Assembly (NCBI RefSeq): GCF_000757605.1
Contig: NZ_JQAK01000001.1
Location: forward strand, 854,102-918,101
DNA: 64,000 nucleotides
Source: Candidatus Paracaedibacter symbiosus
GTDB taxonomy: Bacteria; Pseudomonadota; Alphaproteobacteria; Paracaedibacterales; Paracaedibacteraceae
Direction: 5' to 3'
In this document: positions 29,874 to 39,077 of the stretch, in pieces
Layout of the letters: each line of letters opens with the position of its first letter
How positions within the stretch are numbered: position 1 is the stretch's first letter
Translations under genes and position numbers: made by a program
Notes under the pieces: generated by a model
What the model saw: only the letters and a program-made list of their open reading frames with translations
What the model was told of the DNA's origin: nothing
Databases searched by the model: none

Positions 29874-30716
29874 ATGAAAATCCAAAAAGTTTTCTTTAAA
29901 AAAATAAAATTGATTTCTATGGCAATTGTTTTTAATGGTCTTGCCATTTATTCTCCCTCTTATGCAATGCAAATTGGGTTTGAATATGATAATCTTTTAG
30001 ATCCGCAACATAAAAATATCCTTAATCAGGCTGCTGCCAGATTAAGTAATGTTATTTTAACAACTTACAATAAACCAAGTGATCAAAAATTTGATTTGGT
30101 TGTGCGTGTTTCTTTAAGAGATTTAGACGGGGAAGGCAACACCCTTGCTGAAGCAGGACCAACTAAATGGTTTCAGTCCTCGACTAACGGGCCATTTTAT
30201 CCTTACCGAGGTGAAATGACAATTGATAGTGCAGATTTGAAAGATCCTGGTCTCTACAATATCGTAACTCATGAGATTGTGCATGCTCTTGGTTTTGGTA
30301 TATTTTGGGAAGATAGTAATCTAGTTAAATTTTATGGACAACATAATCCGTGCTTCATAGGAAAGAATGCCATACAGGCTTATAGTAATTTAAGTGGAAA
30401 GATACAACAAGCTGTCCCCCTTGAAAATAAAGGTGGTCCTGGAACAATGGGTGCTCATTGGCGTGAAATCATATTTGATAATGAGCTCATGACGGGTATT
30501 TACAATACGGATCAACCTAATCCTTTAAGCATACTTACGCTGGCTGCATTGCAGGATATGGGATATGAGGTTGACTATAGTAGGGCTGAATCTTATTCCC
30601 TCCCACATTCTTCTTCTTTCGGACAGTCCCATTTACGTAAAAATACTAACAATAGGAAGCGGTATCACAATTGTAGAGGCCATTCAGCACCTTCATGCGG
30701 TTGCCATTTTATGTAG
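29874..30716 (+). CDS. secreted leishmanolysin-like zinc metalloprotease
   Basis: Signal peptide of about 31 residues ending SPSYA. The catalytic zinc site is HEIVHALGFG (133-142), a metzincin-type HExxHxxGxG. Downstream, FIGKNAIQAY, GTMGAHWRE with the likely third zinc ligand His195, and ELMTG (204-208) as the Met-turn match leishmanolysin-type (M8-like) bacterial proteins, as does NPLSILTLAALQDMGYEVDY. The last 35 residues are Ser/Arg/His/Cys-rich and unusual. At 280 residues it is a compact version without extra domains. Likely exported to the periplasm or host; eukaryotic and bacterial relatives degrade matrix and host proteins. Substrate unknown. Confidence 0.85.
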   Translation: MKIQKVFFKKIKLISMAIVFNGLAIYSPSYAMQIGFEYDNLLDPQHKNILNQAAARLSNVILTTYNKPSDQKFDLVVRVSLRDLDGEGNTLAEAGPTKWFQSSTNGPFYPYRGEMTIDSADLKDPGLYNIVTHEIVHALGFGIFWEDSNLVKFYGQHNPCFIGKNAIQAYSNLSGKIQQAVPLENKGGPGTMGAHWREIIFDNELMTGIYNTDQPNPLSILTLAALQDMGYEVDYSRAESYSLPHSSSFGQSHLRKNTNNRKRYHNCRGHSAPSCGCHFM

Positions 30717-30849
30717 ACTACTCGAAACAATATATTAATCCGCTAATTAAATGTTATAATTTTTGAAAATGATAAGTACATGTATTGTTTCAAGAATTCA
30801 TTATTTCTTCATGAGCTTTACATATAACAATTTGTCACCGGATTAATAT

Positions 30850-30966
30850 TTAAGTTTTTAGGGCTGTGATGGTATGACCTGCTCGTTTAATCATTTCTTG
30901 CATGGTGGGATTTTTATGGAAAGTCGCATTATCCATAACAATCACACTTCCTGGGGAGTTAGCTAC
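30850..30966 (-). pseudogene. IS630-family transposase fragment
   Basis: The minus strand reads VANSPGSVIVMDNATFHKNP and then TMQEMIKRAGHTI before a stop. The VMDNATFHK segment with its catalytic Asp is typical of IS630/Tc1-like transposases, where it is normally followed by LPPYSPDLNPIE; here that part is lost. About 38 codons survive. Confidence 0.75.
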
Positions 30967-31020
30967 CTTTTCCTTTTTCCCAGACAAGTTCTAAGCGATC
31001 TAAACGTATAACACACAGCA

Positions 31021-31058
31021 AAGGAAGTGTAATATAAAAAGCTATATTACACTTCCTT
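31021..31058. repeat. perfect 15-bp inverted repeat
   Basis: AAGGAAGTGTAATAT (31021-31035) and its exact complement ATATTACACTTCCTT (31044-31058) flank an eight-base loop. It sits between the IS630 fragment and the 3' remains of the Sel1 gene and is not followed by a T-run on either strand, so it is not a standard terminator. It may be an IS end, a MITE or an RNA hairpin. Confidence 0.7.
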
Positions 31059-31263
31059 CATATTTTGAACCAAACGGCGCTTCTTGACATGCCCAGAGCG
31101 AGTCTTGCTGCATAGGCATTTTCATCTAACAGTATAAATCCGTCAAAAATTCTTTTGTGCAACACAGCCGCGCATCAATAGCCCCGAAAGGAAGCTGACA
31201 TTATTCGGCGCTCCATCATCACTTTGCAAGGTAGCCTCTGTATACCATCTCACAGTTTCTTGA

Positions 31264-32469
31264 TCATTCTTTTTTAACACCTAAACCATTCTGGTGCATG
31301 CGTTCCAAGTTAGCTTGCGCCTCAGCATTGCCTTTCTCGGCGGCCTTAGTATACCACTTCACAGCTTCTTGATCGCTCTTCTCTACGCCAAACCCAAATT
31401 CATACATCTCACCTAAGTTATTCCCAGCCGCAGCAATACCTTTCTCGGCGGCCTTAGTATACCACTTCACAGCTTCTTGATTGCTCTTCTCTAAGCCAAG
31501 ACCATATTGATACATGACCCCCAAGGAATTTTGAGCCGCAGCAATACCTTTCTCGGCGGCCTTAGTATACCACTTCACAGCTTCTTGATTGCTCTTCTCT
31601 ACGCCCAAACCATTCCTATACATGTCTCCCAACTTAGCCTGCGCCACAGCATTATCTTGCAAGGCAGCCATAGTATACCACTTCCCAGCTTCTTGATCGC
31701 TCTTCTCTACTCCCCAACCATTACTATACATATCTCCCAAGGAATTCTGAGCCGCAGCATTATCTTGTAAGGCAGCCTTAGTATACCACTTCACAGCTTC
31801 TTGATCATCCTTCTTTACGCCCCAACCATTCCTATGCATCCGTCCCAAGGAATTCTGAGCCGCAGCATTGTTTTGCAAGGCAGCCTTAGTATACCACTTC
31901 ACAGCTTCTTGATCATCCTTCTCTACGCCCAAGCCTTGCTGATATATCCGTCCCATGTTATTCTGAGCTCCAGCATCACCTTTTTCGGCGGCTTTGGTAT
32001 ACCATTTCAGAGATTCTTCATTATTCTTCTCTACGCCCAAGCCTTGCTTGTACATCCGCCCCAAGTTACTCTGAGCTCCAGTATCACCTTGTTCGGCAGC
32101 TCTGGTATACCATCTCATAGATTCTTCATTATTCTTCTCTATGATCAAACCAATCCGGTAGAGCTCTCCTAAGTTCTTTTGCTCCACCACAACACCTTTC
32201 TCGGCGGCTTTTATTGACCAATATATTGCTTCAATTAATGTCTGTGGTGAAATCTGACTATATATAATTTCAGGAGGCTGACCAACTTTACTAAGTTTTA
32301 AGGTTTGCAAAGATGGACAATCCGTTGCTATTTCTTCAACGTTTTGCTTTTTCCTAATGTTAGTTGGGTTATTGTCTATTTCTGTGAGTTTTTCCATGGC
32401 ATTGCTTATAGACACATAGGTAGTTGTCGTACAGCAAATAAACAGTAAATTCCTTAGCATATTTTTCAT
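31264..32469 (-). CDS. secreted Sel1-repeat protein, C-terminus cut by a frameshift
   Basis: Signal peptide (MLRNLLFICCTTTTYVSISNA, then MEKL), followed from about residue 95 by eight tandem 36-residue Sel1-like repeats and part of a ninth. The consensus is A.AQ.NLG.MY..G.GVEK..QEAVKWYTKAA.. . Such helical solenoids bind partner proteins; secreted ones are common in Legionella-like intracellular bacteria. I choose ATG at 32469, with AAGGA upstream, over the TTG at 32475. At 31270-31275 a minus-strand A6 run ends the frame; with A5 it would continue NDQETVRWYTEATLQS and on to 31143. The DNA repeats are near 108-bp copies. Confidence 0.85.
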   Translation of the reverse strand: MKNMLRNLLFICCTTTTYVSISNAMEKLTEIDNNPTNIRKKQNVEEIATDCPSLQTLKLSKVGQPPEIIYSQISPQTLIEAIYWSIKAAEKGVVVEQKNLGELYRIGLIIEKNNEESMRWYTRAAEQGDTGAQSNLGRMYKQGLGVEKNNEESLKWYTKAAEKGDAGAQNNMGRIYQQGLGVEKDDQEAVKWYTKAALQNNAAAQNSLGRMHRNGWGVKKDDQEAVKWYTKAALQDNAAAQNSLGDMYSNGWGVEKSDQEAGKWYTMAALQDNAVAQAKLGDMYRNGLGVEKSNQEAVKWYTKAAEKGIAAAQNSLGVMYQYGLGLEKSNQEAVKWYTKAAEKGIAAAGNNLGEMYEFGFGVEKSDQEAVKWYTKAAEKGNAEAQANLERMHQNGLGVKKE

Positions 32470-32475
32470 AAGCAA

Positions 32476-32818
32476 TAATCCTTTGTATGCAGTATTTTTA
32501 ATCTACAAATTTAACATTTAAATTAAATCCTAATTAAAATAGCTTTCACTTTTCGTTATAACAAACGTAATTTACGCCAATTATTTAACTCGCTTAGCGG
32601 CAACCTGGGAGGCTTGCCCCCATGATGAATGATATGGCTCCCCTAAACCGGAGAATTTATTTGAGATAGAATCCAAGAAAGGAAGTCCCAAAAGATGTCA
32701 ACTAAGAAATTAAACGACACTATCAATTTAACTAAGTGAAGGACAAATAGAGGTGCCGTCTTTAGTCAGAGAGCATACAGACAGCAGCAAAGCCGAAGCC
32801 ATACGGCACAGTACAGAT
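32476..32818. other. gene-free spacer with a possible gene fragment
   Basis: No complete gene. On the minus strand at about 32581-32698 an open stretch ends in FSGLGEPYHSSWGQASQVAA and a stop; it looks like the C-terminus of a lost protein but I do not recognise it. TTAACTAAGTGAAGG at 32728-32742 repeats the copy at 29374. Confidence 0.35.
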
Positions 32819-32847
32819 AAAAAAGAAAAGGGGGAAATTATCCCCCC
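32819..32847 (-). terminator. rho-independent terminator of lon
   Basis: On the minus strand a GGGGG/CCCCC stem with an ATAATTT loop is followed by TTTTCTTTTTT, at the lon stop codon. Confidence 0.88.
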
Positions 32848-35273
32848 TATTGCAAACTGAGTTCTGATTTTTTGGGATCTGCATCAGTAGGTTTTGAGTC
32901 TCCACGCTTATCTTTCCGTTCCAAAGGCTTTAAGGCTTGCGTCAAGGCAATCTTTAAGACTTCGTGAGCTGTTGACACGGGAATCAACTTCAGACCTTGC
33001 TTGACGTTGTCGGGAATTTCTTCCAAGTCCTTTTCATTGTCCTTTGGAATTAAAACCGTTTTGACACCACCGCGATGGGCTGCCAGCAATTTTTCTTTCA
33101 GGCCACCGATCTGCAATACACGGCCACGAAGGGTGATTTCACCTGTCATCGCAACTTCTTTGCTGACAGGAATGCCCGTCATAGCAGAGACAATTGAAGT
33201 ACACATCGCCACACCAGCCGATGGGCCATCTTTTGGAATTGCCCCTTCTGGAACATGTATATGGATATCATTTTTTTCAAACAACTCTGGATCAATGCCA
33301 TAGAGGACGGCTTGGGAACGGATATAGCTCATCGCTGCCTGAATTGACTCTTGCATCACATCACCAAGCTTGCCGGTGATAAGAGTTTTGCCTCTGCCAG
33401 GAAGCATGACTGCTTCAATGGACAGCAAATCCCCCCCAACTTCGGTCCACGCAAGACCTGTCGTGACACCAATCACATCATCTTGCTCCGCCAAACCGTA
33501 ATGATAACGCGGTACGCCGGCATACTTATGCAAGTTTTTAGGCGTAATGGTGACGGATTCCACTTTATCGACCAAAATTTCCTTAATGGCTTTACGCGCT
33601 AAATTGGCAATTTCGCGTTCCAAATTTCTGACCCCTGCTTCCAAGGTATAGTAGCGAATCAGAGTCCTAAGTGCCTCCTCCTCTATAGAAAATTCATTTT
33701 TCTTCAGCCCATGAGTGTCAGTTTGCTTTCGAATTAAATAACGAGTCGCAATTTGCAGTTTTTCATCTTCGGTATAACCAGGCAATCTTATAATTTCCAT
33801 GCGATCGAGAAGGGGTTGCGACATACGCAAAGTATTTGCCGTTGTCACAAACATGACATCAGACAGATCGTAATCAACCTCAAGATAGTGGTCGTTAAAG
33901 GTGTTATTCTGTTCTGGATCCAAAACTTCCAGCAATGCAGAAGCTGGGTCACCCCGCCAATCGGATCCCATCTTGTCAATTTCATCGAGTAAGAACAGTG
34001 GATTGGTGGTTTTAGCTTTACGTAGCCCTTGCACGATCTTCCCAGGCATGGAACCAATATAAGTCCGTCGGTGACCGCGGATTTCAGCCTCATCACGGAC
34101 CCCGCCTAAAGAGATGCGCACGAAATGGCGCCCTGTTGCTTCAGCAATCGATTTCCCTAAAGAAGTTTTACCAACACCAGGAGGACCAACCAAACACAAA
34201 ATCTGCCCTTTTACCTTACCAACACGGCTCTGCACTGCGAGATATTCTAAAATACGTTCTTTAACTTTGTCTAAACCATAATGATCGTTATCCAGAATTT
34301 TTTTCGCCTGCTGGATATCACGCTTAACGCGAGTGCGACCTCCCCATGGAATCCCTAACATCCAATCAAGGTAATTACGCACAACAGTAGCCTCAGCTGA
34401 CATCTGATTCATGTTGCGGAGTTTCCGCATTTCAGCTTCGCAGCGTTCACGTGCTTCTTTAGAAAGCTTGGTCTTACGGATTTTATCTTCCAATTCCGAC
34501 ATCTCGTCGCGACCATCTTCAGCGTCACCTAATTCTTTTTGAATCGCTTTCATCTGCTCATTCAGATAGTACTCACGTTGGGTCTTTTCCATCTGGCGCT
34601 TGACACGACCGCGGATCCGCTTTTCAACTTGCATGACGCTGATTTCAGCTTCAATAAAGTTTAGGATTTGCTCTAATCGGTCCCCTGTTCGCGGTGTTTC
34701 TAACAGTTGTTGCTTTTCCGCAATCTTCAGCGTCAAATAAGAGGCAATCGTATCTGATAACTTAGTTGGATCATCGATTTGATTGATTGTGATCAAAACA
34801 TCGGGGGGAATTTTGCGATTGAGTTTAATGTATTGTTCAAACTGCGCAGTCACGCTGCGCACGAGCGCTTCAAGTTCACTACCTCCAGTTCCCTCATTGA
34901 GACTTTCAATTGGCTCAGCAATTGCCTCAAAATAGTTAGACTCCTCTGTGAACCTGGTGATATTGACGCGCTTCACCCCTTCGACTAAGACTTTCACCGT
35001 CCCATCGGGCAGTTTGAGCAGTTGCAACACAGTCCCAAGAGTTCCAACAGTATACAAGTCATTAATGGTCGGATCGTCCAGCACGGGGCTTTTTTGCGTC
35101 ACCAGAAGGATTTGTTTATCATCCCCCAGCATCACGCTTTCAAGCGCCTGAACTGATTTTTCACGTCCGACAAAAAGTGGTACAATCATGTGTGGAAACA
35201 CAACAATGTCCCGTAACGGAAGAACAGGGTATTTTACGCCTTTTGACAAGCCATACATACGCTTCAATCTCAC
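32847..35273 (-). CDS. lon: ATP-dependent protease Lon
   Basis: Homohexameric AAA+ serine protease that degrades misfolded and regulatory proteins. The N-terminal LON domain starts YPVLPLRDIVVFPHM; Walker A is GPPGVGKTS and Walker B LFLLDEIDKM; the Ser-Lys dyad is in PKDGPSAGVAM and the lysine of GGLKEKLLAAHRGG. Length 808 is typical. The frame starts at GTG (35273); the ATG at 35258 is an alternative that fits family N-termini as well. The last about 25 residues are charged. It follows clpX on the same strand but hairpins lie between. Confidence 0.97.
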   Translation of the reverse strand: MRLKRMYGLSKGVKYPVLPLRDIVVFPHMIVPLFVGREKSVQALESVMLGDDKQILLVTQKSPVLDDPTINDLYTVGTLGTVLQLLKLPDGTVKVLVEGVKRVNITRFTEESNYFEAIAEPIESLNEGTGGSELEALVRSVTAQFEQYIKLNRKIPPDVLITINQIDDPTKLSDTIASYLTLKIAEKQQLLETPRTGDRLEQILNFIEAEISVMQVEKRIRGRVKRQMEKTQREYYLNEQMKAIQKELGDAEDGRDEMSELEDKIRKTKLSKEARERCEAEMRKLRNMNQMSAEATVVRNYLDWMLGIPWGGRTRVKRDIQQAKKILDNDHYGLDKVKERILEYLAVQSRVGKVKGQILCLVGPPGVGKTSLGKSIAEATGRHFVRISLGGVRDEAEIRGHRRTYIGSMPGKIVQGLRKAKTTNPLFLLDEIDKMGSDWRGDPASALLEVLDPEQNNTFNDHYLEVDYDLSDVMFVTTANTLRMSQPLLDRMEIIRLPGYTEDEKLQIATRYLIRKQTDTHGLKKNEFSIEEEALRTLIRYYTLEAGVRNLEREIANLARKAIKEILVDKVESVTITPKNLHKYAGVPRYHYGLAEQDDVIGVTTGLAWTEVGGDLLSIEAVMLPGRGKTLITGKLGDVMQESIQAAMSYIRSQAVLYGIDPELFEKNDIHIHVPEGAIPKDGPSAGVAMCTSIVSAMTGIPVSKEVAMTGEITLRGRVLQIGGLKEKLLAAHRGGVKTVLIPKDNEKDLEEIPDNVKQGLKLIPVSTAHEVLKIALTQALKPLERKDKRGDSKPTDADPKKSELSLQ

Positions 35274-35280
35274 TGCTTAT

Positions 35281-35331
35281 TAGGTTTGTTTGAAACCTAG
35301 GGTTGCAAGACCTCTATATAGCTAGAGGTCT
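35281..35331 (-). terminator. two hairpins between clpX and lon
   Basis: TAGGTTT/AAACCTA (35281-35299) and the stronger AGACCTCTA/TAGAGGTCT (35308-35331, perfect 9-bp stem, six-base loop) lie in the 80-base clpX-lon gap. No long T-run follows, so they may be attenuating or processing hairpins rather than a full terminator. Confidence 0.5.
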
Positions 35332-35353
35332 ATCCATTTGATCATTTTCTTCT

Positions 35354-36616
35354 TTATTTCGTTGAGGCGTCACTACGAATTTTAGCATAACTCTTCAACG
35401 GTTGCGACCGTCCTTCAACAACTTCTTTGTTGATTATAACTTCATCCACATTTTCGTAGGAGGGAAGTTCAAACATCGTATCCAGCAAAATACCTTCCAT
35501 GATTGACCTTAACCCACGCGCCCCTGTTTTGCGAGCAATTGCTTTGTGTGAAATCGCCTGTAACGCTTCTTCAGTAATTGTTAATTTGACATTTTCAATT
35601 TCAAACAATCGCTGATACTGCTTCACAATGGCGTTCTTAGGTTTAGTCAAAATCTCAATGAGCGCTTTTTCATCCAAATCTGTGAGTGTTGCCAACACAG
35701 GCAAACGACCAATAAACTCAGGAATCAAGCCAAACTTCAAGAGATCTTCCGGTTCAACCTCCCGTAAGATGTCACCAGTTGAGCGATCTTCCGGATTTTG
35801 AATGTCTGCGCCAAACCCAATAGCCACACCTTTACCACGGGCGGAAATAATTTTTTCCAAGCCAGCAAAAGCACCACCGCAAACAAACAGGATGTTGGTG
35901 GTATCAACCTGCAGGAATTCTTGTTGCGGATGCTTGCGGCCCCCTTGTGGCGGAACAGAGGCCACAGTACCTTCCATAATTTTTAACAAAGCCTGTTGCA
36001 CCCCTTCGCCTGAAACGTCACGCGTGATGGATGGATTGTCAGATTTTCTAGAAATCTTGTCAACTTCGTCAATATAGACGATACCACGTTGCGCCCGTTC
36101 AACGTTATAGTCAGCCGCCTGGAGCAGTTTTAAGATAATGTTTTCCACATCTTCGCCAACATACCCAGCCTCTGTCAATGTCGTGGCATCCGCCATGGTG
36201 AAAGGAACGTCAATAATACGCGCCAAAGTTTGGGCCAATAACGTCTTGCCGCTTCCGGTAGGCCCTACCAACAGAATGTTGGATTTAGCAATTTCAACTT
36301 CACTTTCCTTACCACTGTGAGCTAATCGCTTGTAATGGTTGTGAACGGCAACAGAAAGGACTTTTTTTGCCTGTGCCTGACCAATGACATACTCATCCAG
36401 GACGCTGCAAATTTCTTTTGGAGCTGGCACACCATCTGTCCCACGCACAAGGGCCGAACGGCTTTCTTCGCGGATAATATCGGTACATAAATCCACGCAT
36501 TCATCACATATGAATACGGTGGGCCCCGCAATTAACTTGCGAACCTCATGTTGGCTCTTGCCACAAAAGGAGCAATAAAGAGTACTTTTTCCATCACCTG
36601 AATTTGATTTGCTCAT
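35354..36616 (-). CDS. clpX: ClpX, ATPase subunit of ClpXP
   Basis: AAA+ unfoldase that feeds substrates to ClpP. An N-terminal C4 zinc finger (CSFCGKS and ICDECVDLC) for adaptor binding is followed by Walker [12 protein letters not shown], Walker [11 protein letters not shown], the pore-loop YVGEDVENI region, and sensor 2 in TGARGLRSI. Length 420 is normal. It normally follows clpP directly; here clpP is 5.8 kb upstream, separated by accessory DNA, so clpX must now have its own promoter. Confidence 0.97.
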   Translation of the reverse strand: MSKSNSGDGKSTLYCSFCGKSQHEVRKLIAGPTVFICDECVDLCTDIIREESRSALVRGTDGVPAPKEICSVLDEYVIGQAQAKKVLSVAVHNHYKRLAHSGKESEVEIAKSNILLVGPTGSGKTLLAQTLARIIDVPFTMADATTLTEAGYVGEDVENIILKLLQAADYNVERAQRGIVYIDEVDKISRKSDNPSITRDVSGEGVQQALLKIMEGTVASVPPQGGRKHPQQEFLQVDTTNILFVCGGAFAGLEKIISARGKGVAIGFGADIQNPEDRSTGDILREVEPEDLLKFGLIPEFIGRLPVLATLTDLDEKALIEILTKPKNAIVKQYQRLFEIENVKLTITEEALQAISHKAIARKTGARGLRSIMEGILLDTMFELPSYENVDEVIINKEVVEGRSQPLKSYAKIRSDASTK

Positions 36617-37251
36617 GTTAACTGCTCCTACTACCTTCGTGGGTTCCCAAATTGATCAAACCACCCAGCTTATCTCTACCTTTTAAGTATGAATAATTAT
36701 ATTTAAATAAAAAGTTAAAATAGATCAATTAGAGATCAATCCACTAAAATTGTTTTTTATTTGTTTAAGCAATGTGCGAGCTATAATAGCCAGGAAACCT
36801 TTCTTAAGTTGTCGTTCTAGCTTCAAAAAAAGTTGGATTTTCTTAAAAAAATCTTACCTTTACTCACGCCCAGAGTCCATGTATTTAAAAATACAAACAA
36901 CATGGATCTTCATGCCAAGCACGAGAATGACAGCCAGAAGGTAGATTCCTCTACTCCCTAAAACTTGCACACTGCATCCACTTACCTAGTATTTATCCCA
37001 GAAATTAGGCAAATAACAAGGAAAAACTATATTTTTAAAGGAATCTTGGACTAATCGAGGCTACTTAAGTCTCGGATGTACCGACATTTAAAGGAAAAGG
37101 ATAATTTTAAGGTTCCATTACAAGTTTGTAAAAAGAAGATAAGTATGGTCAACTAAAAATCCAAAAGGCCTTATAGAAGAAATCAAAAAATTTTAGATAT
37201 CGTCACTTTTTGTACCTAGCCTTTTAAAAGGAAATTAGACATATAACCACT
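36617..37251. other. gene-free spacer upstream of clpX
   Basis: About 635 AT-rich bases that must hold the clpX promoter. It contains the palindromic repeat described at 36860-36935. A 64-codon plus frame at 36750-36944 runs through this repeat and is not a credible gene. Confidence 0.45.
36860..36935. repeat. degenerate REP-like palindrome
   Basis: On the minus strand the stretch starts GCTGTCATTCTCGTGCTTGG, followed by ATCCATG, a TGTATTTTTAAATACA palindrome and CATGGACTC. This is the shape of dispersed genomic palindromes with a central CCATG...CATGG pair and a GTCATTC arm. The second arm has decayed. Confidence 0.45.
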
Positions 37252-37680
37252 TTAGGAATTATGTATATCTTTGACTTTTTGAGTTACTGAAGGAGGATTA
37301 GGAGCATATTGCTCTCCTTTTAGCGAATGGTTTTCTTTTTGCTTTATCGTATCAGATTTTTCTTTTGAAGATAACTTGTTCCACACTTTCTTGGGCAAGT
37401 AACGAGTGGTTTTATGTCCGCGCCTTGCCTTATCCCCACCTTCAGTTTGCCAATCCTCCTCGGTCCATTTCTTTAAACTCTTTTGAGAGTCAGATAAACT
37501 TCCTTTATGTTTATAGTCGCCGCCGTGTGCTTCATATTCTTTTTTTAATAGTTGGGATTTTCGAGCAGACCATTGCCCTTCTTTCCCTCCTTTAGATTCA
37601 GATTTAATCTTTTCCTTTAATTTCTCTCTCAATTCAGGATCTGTATAATCTTTGGTGTAATCACTTTTGGATTTTGCCAT
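37252..37680 (-). CDS. small basic protein of DUF5872 type
   Basis: A 142-residue, Lys-rich cytoplasmic protein with no signal peptide. The run GGKEGQWSARKSQLLKKEYE, then SLKKWTEEDWQT and TTRYLPKKVWNKLSSKEKSD resembles a short uncharacterised domain I know as DUF5872, found in bacteria and large DNA viruses. Its function is unknown; the charge suggests nucleic-acid or surface binding. A GGAAGGGGG sequence precedes the ATG. It lies in the accessory insert between clpX and clpP. Confidence 0.75.
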   Translation of the reverse strand: MAKSKSDYTKDYTDPELREKLKEKIKSESKGGKEGQWSARKSQLLKKEYEAHGGDYKHKGSLSDSQKSLKKWTEEDWQTEGGDKARRGHKTTRYLPKKVWNKLSSKEKSDTIKQKENHSLKGEQYAPNPPSVTQKVKDIHNS

Positions 37681-38119
37681 AATGCCCCCTTCCTTTAAGC
37701 TCTTTATTTATGACATTTTTAAGAGGAGAGATAAAAATGAAGTTTAAATGAAATTTACTAATTTTCGTTAGATATTCCTAAAGTAATTTCTTTGTTTAAT
37801 TAATCAGAGATTTTTTATAACGTTGACTTATTTTAAGAAGATAGGTGTTTTAAATGTAAAAAAGGTTTAGGTTAAGATTTCAATCTTTTAAAACAGCAAA
37901 CCAATCCTTTAAAAGGGAGGCAAACCCGGGCAAGGAGGATCAAAGAGCAATTATTTATCTTCAAAATAGCTATAAATATTAGATCCACTTTTTAACAGGT
38001 TCTCCCATAACTATGCTTTAACGGCAATGAGAGAATTCTTAATTACCCTTTACCGAATGTTACTCACATTTTTGCCACGAAACTGTTTTAAGCCACTTTT
38101 AGAGGCTGTGTGAGAAGTT
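37681..38119. other. gene-free spacer
   Basis: About 440 AT-rich bases between the DUF5872-type gene and the IS5 remnant. The segment GAGGCTGTGTGAGAAGTTAT at 38104 may be the right inverted repeat of the IS, but I could not find its partner. Otherwise nothing is seen. Confidence 0.35.
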
Positions 38120-38914
38120 ATGAAGGTAGTCCAATTCTTCTAAGTATAAGTCGGATCATAGCCAAGTAAATAAACTCTTCTGAACTTTGAACGTAAAGCT
38201 CACAATCTTTACTCAGTCTTCTGTTTTTATTGAGCCATGCAAAAGTTCGCTCAACAATTCACCGTTTTGGCAAAGGAATAAACCCTTGTTTATCGCAGCG
38301 CTTAACAATCGTTATGGTCCAGCCTGTTTGCCGTTTAATGTTCTCAATAAAATCTTGCCCTTCCTAGCCACCGTCGGCATAAATATAAGATAGGTAAGGT
38401 AAGAAAGATTGCCTTCCTTCCAATAAATAGAAAGCCCCTTTGCGATCAGAGATATCAGCTGGCAATACTATTAAAGAAAGAACAAACCCCAAAGTATCTA
38501 TGAGAATATGGCGTTTGCGGCCTTTTACCTTTTTACCGTCATCATATCCACATAGCCCCTTTTTTCTGTGGTTTTTACACTTTGAGAATCCATAATCCCG
38601 ACCGTTGGATGTGCTCATGCTTTTGGTGTTTTTTACGAGCAGTTGAGCGTAGTTGCTCGTGTATTTTGAACCATACCCCTTCTAATTTCCATCGGCGAAA
38701 ATAATAGTGAACAGTGCCCCAAGGCGGGAAATTTTGAGGAAGTATACGCCATTGGCATCCTGTTTCTAATAAGCAAAAAATAGCATTCACAATATGGCGG
38801 ATATTGACTCGCCTTGTGGTCGACCTTCAAGTTTACAAGGGGAATCATAGGTGAGTTTATTGACCATTCTTGATCACTTAAGCTGATATATATATCTGTG
38901 AGGGAACCGGACAT
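38120..38914 (-). pseudogene. IS5-family (IS427-like) transposase, multiply frameshifted
   Basis: Read in successive frames from 38914 downward, the pieces are: YISLSDQEWSINSP; then KLEGRPQGESISAILNAIFC and LLETGCQWRILPQNFPPWG with YYFRRWKLEGVW; then GYDDGKKVKGRKRHILIDTL with GFVLSLIVLPADISDRKG. The last piece, from about 38370, resembles the C-terminal VERTFAWLNKNRRLSKDCE. At least three frameshifts break it. The order and motifs are those of the IS427 group of IS5, which is often expressed by programmed frameshift, but the number of breaks here means it is dead. Confidence 0.85.
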
Positions 38915-39077
38915 AGTGAGATAGGGATGAAACCAACAAGCTTTTATAAATAATTATATGATTTTAAATTGTATCGGATGCCTCTCAATAAAGAAGTCGG
39001 CCTATCATTAGTTTTTTTCAACCTGAATTAGGTCGACTCAATTTATTGCTTTAGCAAGGATATCCCCTACGTCATAT

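Noticed and set aside
31300..32200. Regular repeats that might suggest a CRISPR array
   Set aside because: Units are contiguous 108-bp copies that encode Sel1 repeats in one frame; there are no spacers.
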